DNA from: Muribaculaceae bacterium
Lineage (GTDB): Bacteria > Bacteroidota > Bacteroidia > Bacteroidales > Muribaculaceae
DNA: 38,850 nt
Assembly (NCBI GenBank): GCA_017399915.1
Contig: JAFQAS010000009.1
Location: 1 to 38,850, forward strand
Direction of reading: 5' to 3'
The notes under the pieces are model-generated. The model ran no database searches and had not been told where the DNA came from. It saw nothing but the letters and a program-made list of their open reading frames with translations. Position 1 is the first letter of the stretch. Every line of letters begins with the position of its first letter. The position numbers and the translations under genes are program-made. Shown piece after piece: positions 6,927 to 15,820 of the stretch.

Positions 6927-9797
6927 TTATTTCACGATCACCTTCTTGATAGAGCCATCGCTATATTTCACAATATTGAGACCCTTTGCCGGCACTTGCA
7001 ACAAGCGTCCATAGATATCATAGCGAGCTACCTCAAATGCATCTTGACCATTCACACCTTCAACGCCTGTTTGTCCGGTAAATCCGTTAAACATATATAT
7101 ACCATAATTTACCAATGAGAGGTCGGCGGTTTGGTTTGAACCACCACCTTGTCCATTATTGAAGATTACCATAGGAGTAACAAGGTTATCGGTAGTAGTA
7201 AATGACATTTCCCACATACCTTCGGTATTTTTGGTCATTGTAGTTCCAGGCCAAGCACCAAGATATTGTTTGTTGGAATTTCCTGCATCCCACACATAAG
7301 CATATACAGTTGAGCTACCCCAATTAGTGTCGTTATAGTAGAATCTCCACTCATTTTCACCAACTACAGGCTCGTCATCTTCGGGATTTTCGGGGATTTC
7401 ACCTGCTCCTTCGATAGTTTTCACATATCCATTTGCATTGTAATAGCCACCATTTACCCAAGTGAAGTCGGCGGTTTGCGAGCTACCATTATTGAAAATC
7501 ACACCACCGCTAATCTTATCAGTACCGGTATAAGACCATTTCCAAATGTTATTACCAAGGTAAGTACATGCTTGACCGGGCCAAGTGCCACCGGTGTAGT
7601 TTTTAGAGTCGCCCCACACCCATGCACGGATTGTGCCGTTCCAGTTTGCAGTATTTTCAAAGAACACAGCTTGTTCGCCTTCGCTCATTGAAGGAGTGAT
7701 TACCTCTTCAGGCTCTTCAGTGCCACTTGATGGATCACTACCGCCATTATTTGACGACAACTCTTCTTCAGTGCCGTCATAAGATGATTGAGAGCCTGCC
7801 ACAGATGATGTAGAATAGATATACTTTCCATCTTGCCCAACTTTGCCGGGAGCTTTTGTTTTATCGGTATTAAGCACATACACACGCAAGTTACCTTTAC
7901 CCGAGCATGAAACTGTGAGCGATCCGTTTGTTACTGTTTTAGTATCACCGGTAACACAATCTACATAAGTACCATTAAGAATGTTTGAGAATGTTGCACC
8001 ACCGCTAATAGATACAAGAACATACGAATCAGTATTTGCATCGGTATAACGACGTTTGAACGCGAATGAACCCGAGCAGCCATCTGTGCTGTATTGACCT
8101 TTGCGAAGCGCAGGCACAGCAGCACGAATTTGATTCAAGCGTTGGATATGCATAGCCAATGGGTGAGAGAGTGTTGCAGCGATATTGCCACTTGCTCCAT
8201 TATATTGAGCAAAGTCGGTTACATTGATGTCACCTTTGATATATCCACCGAAATAAGCACGACCAGTTTCGCGAAGTGCGATATTTGGACCATTGTCGAT
8301 AACACTACCTTTGCGGAATTCAATTTCCGAACCGTAGTAAATACAAGGAATACCACGGAAAGTGAACATCAATGAAAGGTTTTCGGCCCATGTATCTTGG
8401 CTTTGGTTGAAGCGAGTGCTTTCAGGAGCACCGTCGGGAGCATAGTCATGAGAATCTACATATACAACATTGTATGTAGCATCGTTATAGAGGTTGTCGC
8501 CATATTTCACACCCCATGCTTCGGCTGCGCTACGGAAGTTCCAGTGCATAGGGAAGTCGATAACGCTAAATCCTGAATATTTGCTATGATCGGGAGCATG
8601 ATAATTGTTTCCATTGAGCAATGCGTTGGTTGATGTGGGCATACCTGAATCATCTTGATCATCTACGCCTTGAGCGTCAACCGATGTAATATTTGTGTGA
8701 GCACCCTTTTGGCCTTCCATCACCACTATTCCGTTCCATGATGTTTCGCTATTGTCCCACGCATAATCTTTAGATTCTTTCCATGTATAATAATAAGGAG
8801 AGCAGTTTTCGTGATTACGATATGTTACGTTACGTTCACGAGCACAAACTTCGCCATACATAAAGAATGGGCCACCATTACGTTTATCCTTATATTGTTC
8901 GGCCAATTCTGTAAATTGAGGAATGAATGCCTTGTTGAATGTCAAACGTGAGATATGACCCGATGTGTCGATACGGAAACCGTCAACACCCATTTTAATA
9001 AATTCGCCATAACATTTCACAAGGTAATTAGATACGTAGGGGTTCTCTGTGTTCAAGTCAACACAGTCGCCGGCGATTTGTCCATACCAACGAGAATAAT
9101 CGTCCCAGTTCCAACCATTACCCACATGGTGCCAATAGTTGTTTACATCGTGGTTTTTACCATCGGTATTCTTCATTTGAGCCAAACGAGCGGCATATTG
9201 GTCGCCACCAATCATTGACAAATAATTATCGGGAAGTTTTCCTCCTTGTGATTGAGTAACAGGAATCATACACTCATCAAGTGTTGCTTGATTCTTTGTC
9301 CAATCACGTTCAAATAATTTGCAAAGGTTTTCTTCACCGAAGTTACCTGTGTGATTAAGTACGATATCAAGCACGATTTTCATGCCACGAGCATGAGCAG
9401 CATCGATAAGCGATTGGAATGACACATCTTCACTTTCATAACGATGGTCAACTTTGCTGAAATTCACTGCATGATAGCCATGATAGTCATAACCCGAAGC
9501 GTTTTCTACTACAGGAGTAATCCACACTGTAGTGAAACCGAGAGCCTTGATATAGTCAAGTTTCTCAATAAGACCTTTGAAGTCACCACGCCAAGCAGGG
9601 TCACCTTGATTGCGTTCTTGGTTATCCCAGCATTGAGTGTTGTTACTTGGATCACCATCATAGAAACGGGTTGTCATGACAAAATAAATTGTTTCATCGC
9701 GAAAATCATTTCGGTCACCTACAAATGTAGCTGCCAATGATTGCAACGAAACAAGCGCCATCAAGCCCGCAAGCATAATACTTGTAAACTTTTTCAT
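6927..9797 (-). CDS. secreted alpha-amylase (GH13) with two starch-binding modules and T9SS sorting domain
   Basis: This 956-residue protein begins with a signal peptide (MKKFTSIMLAGLMALVSLQSLAA). The GH13 barrel shows all four conserved regions: DIVLNH (144-149), GFRID with nucleophile D277, MYGE with acid/base E316, and VDSHD with D451. About residues 708-795 and 817-912 are two related aromatic-rich beta modules ('YVWDAGNSNK', 'AWVWGDSKNY', each with a W-P-G and an IFNNG motif) resembling CBM26-type starch-binding domains. The last ~43 residues (YDIYGRLLQV...KKVIVK) look like a type A T9SS C-terminal domain. It probably hydrolyses starch or maltodextrin outside the cell, and is exported by Sec and then by the Por system encoded in this window. 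No SusCD genes are adjacent. The GH13 call is firm; the exact CBM family is less so. Confidence 0.93.
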   Translation of the reverse strand: MKKFTSIMLAGLMALVSLQSLAATFVGDRNDFRDETIYFVMTTRFYDGDPSNNTQCWDNQERNQGDPAWRGDFKGLIEKLDYIKALGFTTVWITPVVENASGYDYHGYHAVNFSKVDHRYESEDVSFQSLIDAAHARGMKIVLDIVLNHTGNFGEENLCKLFERDWTKNQATLDECMIPVTQSQGGKLPDNYLSMIGGDQYAARLAQMKNTDGKNHDVNNYWHHVGNGWNWDDYSRWYGQIAGDCVDLNTENPYVSNYLVKCYGEFIKMGVDGFRIDTSGHISRLTFNKAFIPQFTELAEQYKDKRNGGPFFMYGEVCARERNVTYRNHENCSPYYYTWKESKDYAWDNSETSWNGIVVMEGQKGAHTNITSVDAQGVDDQDDSGMPTSTNALLNGNNYHAPDHSKYSGFSVIDFPMHWNFRSAAEAWGVKYGDNLYNDATYNVVYVDSHDYAPDGAPESTRFNQSQDTWAENLSLMFTFRGIPCIYYGSEIEFRKGSVIDNGPNIALRETGRAYFGGYIKGDINVTDFAQYNGASGNIAATLSHPLAMHIQRLNQIRAAVPALRKGQYSTDGCSGSFAFKRRYTDANTDSYVLVSISGGATFSNILNGTYVDCVTGDTKTVTNGSLTVSCSGKGNLRVYVLNTDKTKAPGKVGQDGKYIYSTSSVAGSQSSYDGTEEELSSNNGGSDPSSGTEEPEEVITPSMSEGEQAVFFENTANWNGTIRAWVWGDSKNYTGGTWPGQACTYLGNNIWKWSYTGTDKISGGVIFNNGSSQTADFTWVNGGYYNANGYVKTIEGAGEIPENPEDDEPVVGENEWRFYYNDTNWGSSTVYAYVWDAGNSNKQYLGAWPGTTMTKNTEGMWEMSFTTTDNLVTPMVIFNNGQGGGSNQTADLSLVNYGIYMFNGFTGQTGVEGVNGQDAFEVARYDIYGRLLQVPAKGLNIVKYSDGSIKKVIVK

Positions 9798-9852
9798 TTT
9801 TAATTAATTGTAAGTAGTTTTTTAATGTAAGTATAAAATCTCAAATATTGTG

Positions 9853-9860
9853 CAAAGGTA
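9853..9860 (-). promoter_or_regulatory. probable -7 element of the amylase promoter
   Basis: The minus strand reads TACCTTTG, 55 nt before the amylase ATG. The -33 element is not well matched. Confidence 0.5.
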
Positions 9861-9913
9861 GTAAAAATATCCTACCCAACCTCGCAATATGTTTTATAAC
9901 ATGTTTTTACACA

Positions 9914-9951
9914 AAATAAAAGCGAATCTCGATTGAGACTCGCTTTTATTT
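9914..9951 (-). terminator. intrinsic terminator after fabF
   Basis: AAATAAAAGCG (9914-9924) pairs with CGCTTTTATTT (9941-9951), and the stem continues towards the loop with one mismatch. On the minus strand it follows the fabF stop by about 20 nt and carries T-rich sequence. Confidence 0.8.
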
Positions 9952-9970
9952 GTATTTAAGTCAACTGAAA

Positions 9971-11236
9971 TTATTCAGTATACTTTTTCACGATTACAGT
10001 TGCATTGTGACCACCAAAACCAAATGAGTTAGACAACGCTGCATTTACAGTGCGTTTTTGAGCTTCGCCAAATGTGAAGTTGAGGTTATAGTCGATATTT
10101 TCGTCTTGGTCCTCGGGATCATGATTGATTGTAGGAGGAACGATATCTTCTTGAACCGACTTAACACTAAACATTGCTTCAAGAGCGCCTGTAGCACCGA
10201 GCAAGTGACCGGTCATTGATTTTGTTGAGCTAATGTTCAACTTATAAGCATGGTCGCCAAATACTTCCTTGATTGCTTTCACTTCCGACACGTCGCCCAC
10301 AGGAGTTGAAGTGCCATGAACATTGATATAATCAATATCTTCAGGCTTCATTTCTGCGTCTTCGAGTGCGTTATTCATTGCAAGAATAGCACCGAGACCT
10401 TCGGGGTGAGTTGCTGTCAAGTGATATGCATCGGCCGAAAGACCACCACCGGCTACTTCAGCGTAAATTTTTGCGCCGCGAGCTTTAGCATGTTCCAATT
10501 CTTCAAGGACAAGCACTGCCGAACCTTCACCAATCACAAAACCATCGCGTGACGCGCTGAATGGACGTGATGCAGTTTCGGGGCTGTCATTGCGAGTTGA
10601 AAGAGCATGCATTGAGTTGAAACCACCTACCCCTGCAGGATAAACAGCAGCTTCAGCTCCACCTGTAACCATCACATTGGCTTTACCAAGGCGAATGAGG
10701 TTGAAGGCGTCGATGATTGCATTGTTTGAAGATGCACAAGCCGATACAACACCATAGTTAGGACCATGGAAACCATATTGCATTGAGATGTGACCCGATG
10801 CAATATCGGCAATCATTTTGGGAATAAAGAAAGGATTGTATTTTGGACCTTGTTCTTCGCCATGAACAGCATAATAGCCTGCTTCTTCTTCAAATGTGTG
10901 AAGACCGCCGATACCGGCTGCAACGATTACGCCTACACGATCCTTATTAATACTTTCAGCTTCAAGATTTGCATCTTCAACTGCTTGCTTAGCTGCCACC
11001 AATGCATATTGTGCATAAAGGTCGAGCTGACGTAGCTTTTTGCGGTCGAAGTGCTCAGCTGCGTTGAAGTTTTTAACCTCGCAAGCAAACTGAGTTTTAA
11101 ATTTTGACGCATCAAAATGGGTAATAGGACCGGCACCACTCACACCTTTAAGGGCGTTGTTCCATGTGGTTTCAACGTCATTACCGATGGGAGAGATTAC
11201 CCCAAGACCTGTTACTACAACTCTTTTTAATTCCAT
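9971..11236 (-). CDS. fabF: beta-ketoacyl-ACP synthase II
   Basis: This 421-residue condensing enzyme is full length. It has the Cys-His-His triad: C167 in 'VVSACASS', H307 in 'NVHGTSTPVGD' and H344 in 'SMTGHLLGATGALE', with the conserved K339 before it. It elongates acyl-ACP with malonyl-ACP in fatty acid synthesis in the cytoplasm, acting mainly on C14-C16 substrates in known FabF enzymes. It is the second gene of an acpP-fabF pair, 30 nt after acpP, and shares the acpP promoter. A hairpin terminator follows directly. Confidence 0.97.
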   Translation of the reverse strand: MELKRVVVTGLGVISPIGNDVETTWNNALKGVSGAGPITHFDASKFKTQFACEVKNFNAAEHFDRKKLRQLDLYAQYALVAAKQAVEDANLEAESINKDRVGVIVAAGIGGLHTFEEEAGYYAVHGEEQGPKYNPFFIPKMIADIASGHISMQYGFHGPNYGVVSACASSNNAIIDAFNLIRLGKANVMVTGGAEAAVYPAGVGGFNSMHALSTRNDSPETASRPFSASRDGFVIGEGSAVLVLEELEHAKARGAKIYAEVAGGGLSADAYHLTATHPEGLGAILAMNNALEDAEMKPEDIDYINVHGTSTPVGDVSEVKAIKEVFGDHAYKLNISSTKSMTGHLLGATGALEAMFSVKSVQEDIVPPTINHDPEDQDENIDYNLNFTFGEAQKRTVNAALSNSFGFGGHNATVIVKKYTE

Positions 11237-11266
11237 TATCTAAAGATAGATTGTGTAAAGTAGAAA

Positions 11267-11500
11267 TTACTTGTTAGCTTCGATGTAAGCGATAGCGTCA
11301 CCTACAGTAGCGATACCTTCTGCTTGATCATCAGGAATGTTGATACCGAATTCTTTTTCGAATTCCATGATAAGTTCTACAGTGTCAAGGCTGTCTGCGC
11401 CAAGGTCTGTTGTAAATACTGCAGTTTCTGTTACTTGATTTTCATCTACACCGAGTTTGTCTACGATTATAGCTTTAACACGTGATGCAATTTCTGACAT
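11267..11500 (-). CDS. acpP: acyl carrier protein
   Basis: This 77-residue acidic helical protein has the '[12 protein letters not shown]' motif, where S37 carries the 4'-phosphopantetheine arm. Length and sequence are those of a standard AcpP. It carries the growing acyl chain for FabF, encoded immediately downstream. A well-formed promoter lies 39-71 nt upstream. Confidence 0.98.
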   Translation of the reverse strand: MSEIASRVKAIIVDKLGVDENQVTETAVFTTDLGADSLDTVELIMEFEKEFGINIPDDQAEGIATVGDAIAYIEANK

Positions 11501-11538
11501 AATAATACGATTTTAATTAATAATTCAATTTTGCGGTG

Positions 11539-11571
11539 CAAAGATACATATTTTTCTTGCAATAACTCAAA
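11539..11571 (-). promoter_or_regulatory. promoter of acpP-fabF
   Basis: On the minus strand TTTG (11571-11568), a 21-nt gap, then TATCTTTG (11546-11539) match the Bacteroidota consensus. It lies divergent to the histidine kinase gene. Confidence 0.8.
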
Positions 11572-11772
11572 CTTTTAAGGCACAAAGTTAGTGAAAGTGT
11601 GCAAAAAGGGCTATTTTTTTCTTGTTTTACACCTTTTAATAAGGATTTTAACCACTTTTCCAACCATCTCTATTGTTACATTTTTGTTACAACAATCAAT
11701 CCCTCTTTTGGTCATTTTCTCCGATTTTGTCTACTTTTTCACATTTTTAATTTCTATTTCATTCTTTATTTT

Positions 11773-11780
11773 TATCTTTG
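11773..11780 (+). promoter_or_regulatory. candidate -7 element directly before the histidine kinase start
   Basis: TATCTTTG ends 4 nt before the ATG at 11785. If used, transcription would begin at or within about two bases of the start codon, giving a nearly leaderless mRNA. No good -33 TTTG is present, so confidence is moderate. Confidence 0.4.
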
Positions 11781-11784
11781 CAAC

Positions 11785-14217
11785 ATGAAAACTCTCTCTT
11801 TAAAAGTCGCAATAGGATATATTGTCATTATCGCCCTATTTATAGGCACCTCATATTACATACAGCAACAGGCCTCCATTTTCTCTTCAAGTAATAAATT
11901 AGAGGATTCCATTCAATCGCGCCGATCATCATGCGACAAACTTATCGAGTTAGTCCTTGAAGCCGAAGCATTGGCTCAAACTTCAAGTATAGGAGATTAC
12001 TCTTCATATAAAAAATATCTTTCAACCATAAATCGCATCGACACTGCAATAATTTTGCTTGATTCTATCTCTACCGACTCTTCAAAACTCCTTCTTGACT
12101 CGCTGGCCAACACAATTCATTATAAAGCCTTAATAGTCAAAAATCTTTACGACATTTCCTCAAAAAAAAGCACAAACACCTATCAAAAACAAATCGAAGA
12201 TTTAATTGAACAATACAGCAATACAACCAACACAACCAATACCATCTCCACTATAATCAGAGAACAAAAAGCAATAACTATTGAAACACCAAAGAAAAAT
12301 GTAATGAAACGCATCAAGGCCGTATTCAAGCCTGGAGACATCGACACTACAAGCATCTCAAACACTTCTACAACCTCAAGCGACACCATAACACGATTTG
12401 AGACAAAAGCCACTAACCTAAAATCAGATTTCAATCGCATTAATTCAAATGCAATACAACAGAAAATCAAACACATTAATAAAATAAAAGACAATATTGA
12501 AATTTTAAGAATCGAAGGAGGCGAATTGAGTTTGAAAATCTCATCGCTCATCAATTATATTGAACGTGCCGAGCACAACTTTCGTCAACTCACTTTAAGC
12601 AATGACCGCGAGCTAAGAAATCAAAGTGTTGACACTACTTATCGAATTGCAATCATTGCATCGGCTCTTGCCATATTATTTTTCATTATAATATGGCGTG
12701 ATATAACACGTCGAAACCGATACCGAAAGGAGTTGGAAGAAGCTCGCCTCAAAGCCGAAAACCTACTTATCGCGAGAGAAAAACTTATGCTCACCATCAC
12801 CCACGACATCAAAGCCCCGGCAGGTGCCATAAAAGGATATACCGAGTTAATCGAATCAGAGCAACAGCCTTCAAAAAACAAAGAATATGTGCAAGCCATA
12901 AACAATTCGGCCACTCACTTATTAAATCTCGTTTCGGCTCTTTTAGACTACCACAAACTCGACTTTGGCGAAATCGAGATTGCACGCGATCAATTCCATG
13001 TATCAACAGTTCTCGACGGCATCGTCAAAAATTTCGCTCCGGCAGCAAAAAAGAAAGGGTTAAGCATATCTTCCAAAATGGCCTCTTCGACCGACTGTTA
13101 CATCACATGCGATTTATTCCGACTTCGCCAAATTATCGACAACCTTTTAGGCAATGCCATTAAATTCACCGACAAAGGAGATGTGTCACTATCGGCAAAC
13201 ATCATTGGCTCATCACTCAATCTCATCATAAAAGATAGTGGAAGAGGGATATCTCAAGAGGAGCAAGAGGTGATATTTGAAGAGTTTGCCCGATTAAAAA
13301 ACGCCACAGGCATTGAGGGGTCAGGATTAGGGTTATCTATTGTATATAAAATCACCAATTTAATGGGAGGAGAGATATCGCTATCAAGCTCACCCGACGA
13401 AGGCACATCATTCTTCGTAACAATACCCATTGAAATCGTTGAAGAACCTAATATCGACAGCTCTCAACACGATGACATAAAACCCCAACCAGCCAACTCC
13501 TTAATTTCTCATTCTATTCTCAAAATTGTCATCGTCGATGATGATCCTATACAATTAAAATACACCCAAGCAATGCTACATAGCATCAACAATCAATGGG
13601 ATATAACCTGCTGTGCAAATATTGATGGAGATTTTGAAAGAGCAATATCCGACTCACCTCACATCATCTTCTCTGACATAAATATGCCACAAATCAATGG
13701 GTTGGATTTAGCTAAAAAAATCCGCCAATCATTACCTTCTACACCCATTATCGCGCTTACCGCCAATAGTAACATACCGCTTAATGAGTATACTGAGAAT
13801 GGATTCTCATATTTATTGGCAAAGCCATATAATCGTCAGCAACTTATTGAAGTGTTAAATAAATTCATTTCTATCGACATCGATTTATCGGCCATAACCC
13901 AATTTGCCGATAACGACGAAGAAACAAAAACATTATTGCTCACCACGGCTCTTGAAGAAACAACAAAAAATGGCGAAGCGATTACAAAGGCAATCACTGC
14001 ATGCGACAAAGAATCAACCTGCGCTATTGCCCATAAAATGCTTCCTCTTATCTCGATGATAAAAGCTCCAGGAGTAGAGGCATTTGAATATTTCAATGAT
14101 CAACGCAACAGCTCAAATTGGACCACCACCGATAGCGATAATGCAAAAATAGTTTTAGAAACTATTGCCACCACTATCCTGGCATTAAAAAAGCATTGTT
14201 GTAATAAAAAAGTTTAA
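11785..14217 (+). CDS. hybrid sensor histidine kinase (HK-REC-Hpt)
   Basis: With the ATG at 11785 the protein has 810 residues. An open frame extends upstream to 11599, but that part is low-complexity Phe-rich and has no family resemblance. There is a membrane segment at about 8-26, an extracytoplasmic helical sensor of ~260 residues rich in Ser/Thr, and a second membrane segment 'IIASALAILFFIIIW'. The HisKA H-box follows with H340 in 'TITHDIKAP', then an N-box 'LLGNAIKFT', a G1 box 'DSGRGIS' and a G2 box 'GSGLGLS'. A receiver domain has phospho-acceptor D631 in 'SDINMPQ', and a C-terminal Hpt-like domain has H750 in 'AIAHKMLP'. The layout allows a His-Asp-His relay to a separate regulator, most simply the sigma-54 activator 57 nt downstream. 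The signal is unknown. Confidence 0.92.
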   Translation: MKTLSLKVAIGYIVIIALFIGTSYYIQQQASIFSSSNKLEDSIQSRRSSCDKLIELVLEAEALAQTSSIGDYSSYKKYLSTINRIDTAIILLDSISTDSSKLLLDSLANTIHYKALIVKNLYDISSKKSTNTYQKQIEDLIEQYSNTTNTTNTISTIIREQKAITIETPKKNVMKRIKAVFKPGDIDTTSISNTSTTSSDTITRFETKATNLKSDFNRINSNAIQQKIKHINKIKDNIEILRIEGGELSLKISSLINYIERAEHNFRQLTLSNDRELRNQSVDTTYRIAIIASALAILFFIIIWRDITRRNRYRKELEEARLKAENLLIAREKLMLTITHDIKAPAGAIKGYTELIESEQQPSKNKEYVQAINNSATHLLNLVSALLDYHKLDFGEIEIARDQFHVSTVLDGIVKNFAPAAKKKGLSISSKMASSTDCYITCDLFRLRQIIDNLLGNAIKFTDKGDVSLSANIIGSSLNLIIKDSGRGISQEEQEVIFEEFARLKNATGIEGSGLGLSIVYKITNLMGGEISLSSSPDEGTSFFVTIPIEIVEEPNIDSSQHDDIKPQPANSLISHSILKIVIVDDDPIQLKYTQAMLHSINNQWDITCCANIDGDFERAISDSPHIIFSDINMPQINGLDLAKKIRQSLPSTPIIALTANSNIPLNEYTENGFSYLLAKPYNRQQLIEVLNKFISIDIDLSAITQFADNDEETKTLLLTTALEETTKNGEAITKAITACDKESTCAIAHKMLPLISMIKAPGVEAFEYFNDQRNSSNWTTTDSDNAKIVLETIATTILALKKHCCNKKV

Positions 14218-14245
14218 CAAAGACTATTTCATCGTCAAAATACAT

Positions 14246-14253
14246 TACCTTTG
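14246..14253 (+). promoter_or_regulatory. possible own -7 element of the response regulator gene
   Basis: TACCTTTG lies 20 nt before the regulator ATG in the 56-nt gap after the kinase gene. The -33 match is poor. Confidence 0.4.
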
Positions 14254-14273
14254 TATCACATTTCCGATTTTAG

Positions 14274-15608
14274 ATGAGTGCTATATTAATAATAGAAGAC
14301 GATATCACATTCTTAACCATGATAAAAGCATGGTTAAGCAGGAATGGATTTAATGTTGATAGCGCATCATCTATATCACAAGGCATAAAAGCCATCGACA
14401 ATACTCAATACGACCTCATTTTATCCGACATGCGCCTGCCCGATGGCGAAGGAATATCTATAATAGACCATTTAAAAGAAATAGATTGTCCCTCTCCTAT
14501 CATAATCATGACAAGCTATGCCGACATACAAAATGCGGTTAACGCCATGAAACATGGTGCAGTAGATTACATTGCCAAGCCCATAAACCCCGATATTCTT
14601 CTCGAAAAAATCAATAGTGCATTAAATAACGCTCCAAGTTCTCCCCCTAAGACAAAAAAAGCATCAGCCACTTCACAAAAAGGAATCTTTCAATCTCCAC
14701 AACTCATAGAAGGCAATAGCGAAGCCGCCAAACGTCTTTATGGCTATGTGTCACTCGTTGCCCCAACCCCCATGTCGGTTCTTATCACCGGTGCCAATGG
14801 AACAGGGAAAGAATATGTAGCTCATCGCATTCACCAACAAAGTCGTCGTAGCGACAAACCATTTATTGCAATTGATTGTGGAGCACTTCTAAAAGACCTC
14901 GCCGCCTCGGAGCTTTTCGGGCATAAAAAAGGAGCTTTCACCGGCGCGACAACAGATAAAGCCGGTGCATTTAGCGAAGCTAATGGTGGAACCTTATTCC
15001 TTGATGAAGTGGGTAATCTGAGCTACGACGTGCAAGTACAATTACTCCGCGCTATCCAAGAGCGAAAAATACGCCCTATTGGCTCTACCAAGGAGGTTGG
15101 TATTGACGTAAGAATTATATGCGCCACCAACAAAAACCTCCTAAAAGCTATTTCCGACGGAGAGTTTCGAGAAGACTTATACCATAGGTTAAATGAATTC
15201 AACCTCGAAATGCCACTACTTTGTCAACGAGGAAATGATATTATAATTTTTGCCGAGTTATTTCTCAAGCAAGCCAACGAGGAGCTTGAACGCAATATCG
15301 TCGGGTTTACTGACGAGGCTATCAATGCAATGCTTAAATACGATTGGCCGGGAAACCTTCGACAAATGAAAAACATTATACGTCGCGCCACTCTCATCGC
15401 TCAAGGCAACACCATTTCACTCAACGACCTCGGTAGCGAATTTAACAATTCAACCACTCCATCTATGCAACTACGCAATGAGGAGTCGGAGCGTGAACTT
15501 ATAATAAAGGCTCTTGAAACATGCAACAACAACAAAGCTCAAGCGGCACGCATGCTTGGCATTGACCGCAAAACCCTTTACAACAAAATCAAACTCCACA
15601 ATCTATAA
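14274..15608 (+). CDS. NtrC-family sigma-54-dependent response regulator
   Basis: This 444-residue protein has three domains in order: receiver with acidic pocket and D52 in 'LSDMRLPDG'; AAA+ ATPase with Walker A GANGTGKE (173-180), GAFTGA (220-225) and Walker B 'GGTLFLDEVGN'; and a Fis-type helix-turn-helix at the C-terminus ('KAQAARMLGIDRKTLYNKI'). The intact GAFTGA loop means it should contact sigma-54 RNA polymerase. It follows the hybrid kinase and precedes, by about 130 bp, a sigma-54 promoter and a cluster of repeated sites, so it probably activates the next gene. The domain call is certain; the target is inference. Confidence 0.96.
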   Translation: MSAILIIEDDITFLTMIKAWLSRNGFNVDSASSISQGIKAIDNTQYDLILSDMRLPDGEGISIIDHLKEIDCPSPIIIMTSYADIQNAVNAMKHGAVDYIAKPINPDILLEKINSALNNAPSSPPKTKKASATSQKGIFQSPQLIEGNSEAAKRLYGYVSLVAPTPMSVLITGANGTGKEYVAHRIHQQSRRSDKPFIAIDCGALLKDLAASELFGHKKGAFTGATTDKAGAFSEANGGTLFLDEVGNLSYDVQVQLLRAIQERKIRPIGSTKEVGIDVRIICATNKNLLKAISDGEFREDLYHRLNEFNLEMPLLCQRGNDIIIFAELFLKQANEELERNIVGFTDEAINAMLKYDWPGNLRQMKNIIRRATLIAQGNTISLNDLGSEFNNSTTPSMQLRNEESERELIIKALETCNNNKAQAARMLGIDRKTLYNKIKLHNL

Positions 15609-15609
15609 T

Positions 15610-15672
15610 TCCACACTCTTTCCACACTAAATGTGTGGATTTTTTCCACACTCCACACCACACATTCCACAC
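15610..15672. repeat. six TCCACAC sites, candidate enhancer array for the NtrC-type regulator
   Basis: TCCACAC occurs at 15610-15616, 15621-15627, 15645-15651, 15652-15658 and 15666-15672, and inverted (GTGTGGA) at 15633-15639. The first four sites step by 11-12 bp, about one helical turn. They lie 79-141 bp upstream of the sigma-54 -12 element, the normal range for bacterial enhancer-binding protein sites. Confidence 0.6.
15621..15645 (+). terminator. terminator after the response regulator
   Basis: TCCACAC (15621-15627) and GTGTGGA (15633-15639) form a 7-bp stem with a 5-nt loop followed by six T. The same bases belong to the repeated-site array, so the element may have a double role. Confidence 0.65.
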
Positions 15673-15739
15673 ACTTCACGTCTTTGCCAACTTTCATAAC
15701 CTATTGATTATCCTTAAATTAAATATCCTTACCATATTT

Positions 15740-15755
15740 TGGCACGCGCATTGTC
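15740..15755 (+). promoter_or_regulatory. sigma-54 (-24/-12) promoter before the repeat-protein gene
   Basis: TGGCACG (15740-15746), four bases, then TTGTC (15751-15755) match TGGCACG-N4-TTGCW in all but the C of the -12 GC. The GG to G(C) spacing is the required 10 bp. Predicted transcription start is near 15764, giving a leader of about 57 nt. Confidence 0.75.
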
Positions 15756-15820
15756 ATATCTATTATGTGAAGTCTCATTTTTGAAATTATTAATAACTAA
15801 AGAAAATAAAAACATTAATT

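Noticed and set aside
11599-11784. N-terminal extension of the histidine kinase
   Set aside because: Phe-rich low-complexity sequence with no homology pattern. The ATG at 11785 starts directly with a normal membrane anchor and follows a promoter-like element.
15601-15680. TCCACAC cluster as a possible CRISPR or phage repeat
   Set aside because: The repeats are only 7 bp with irregular short spacing and no spacer-like unique units. A regulator-binding array fits better.
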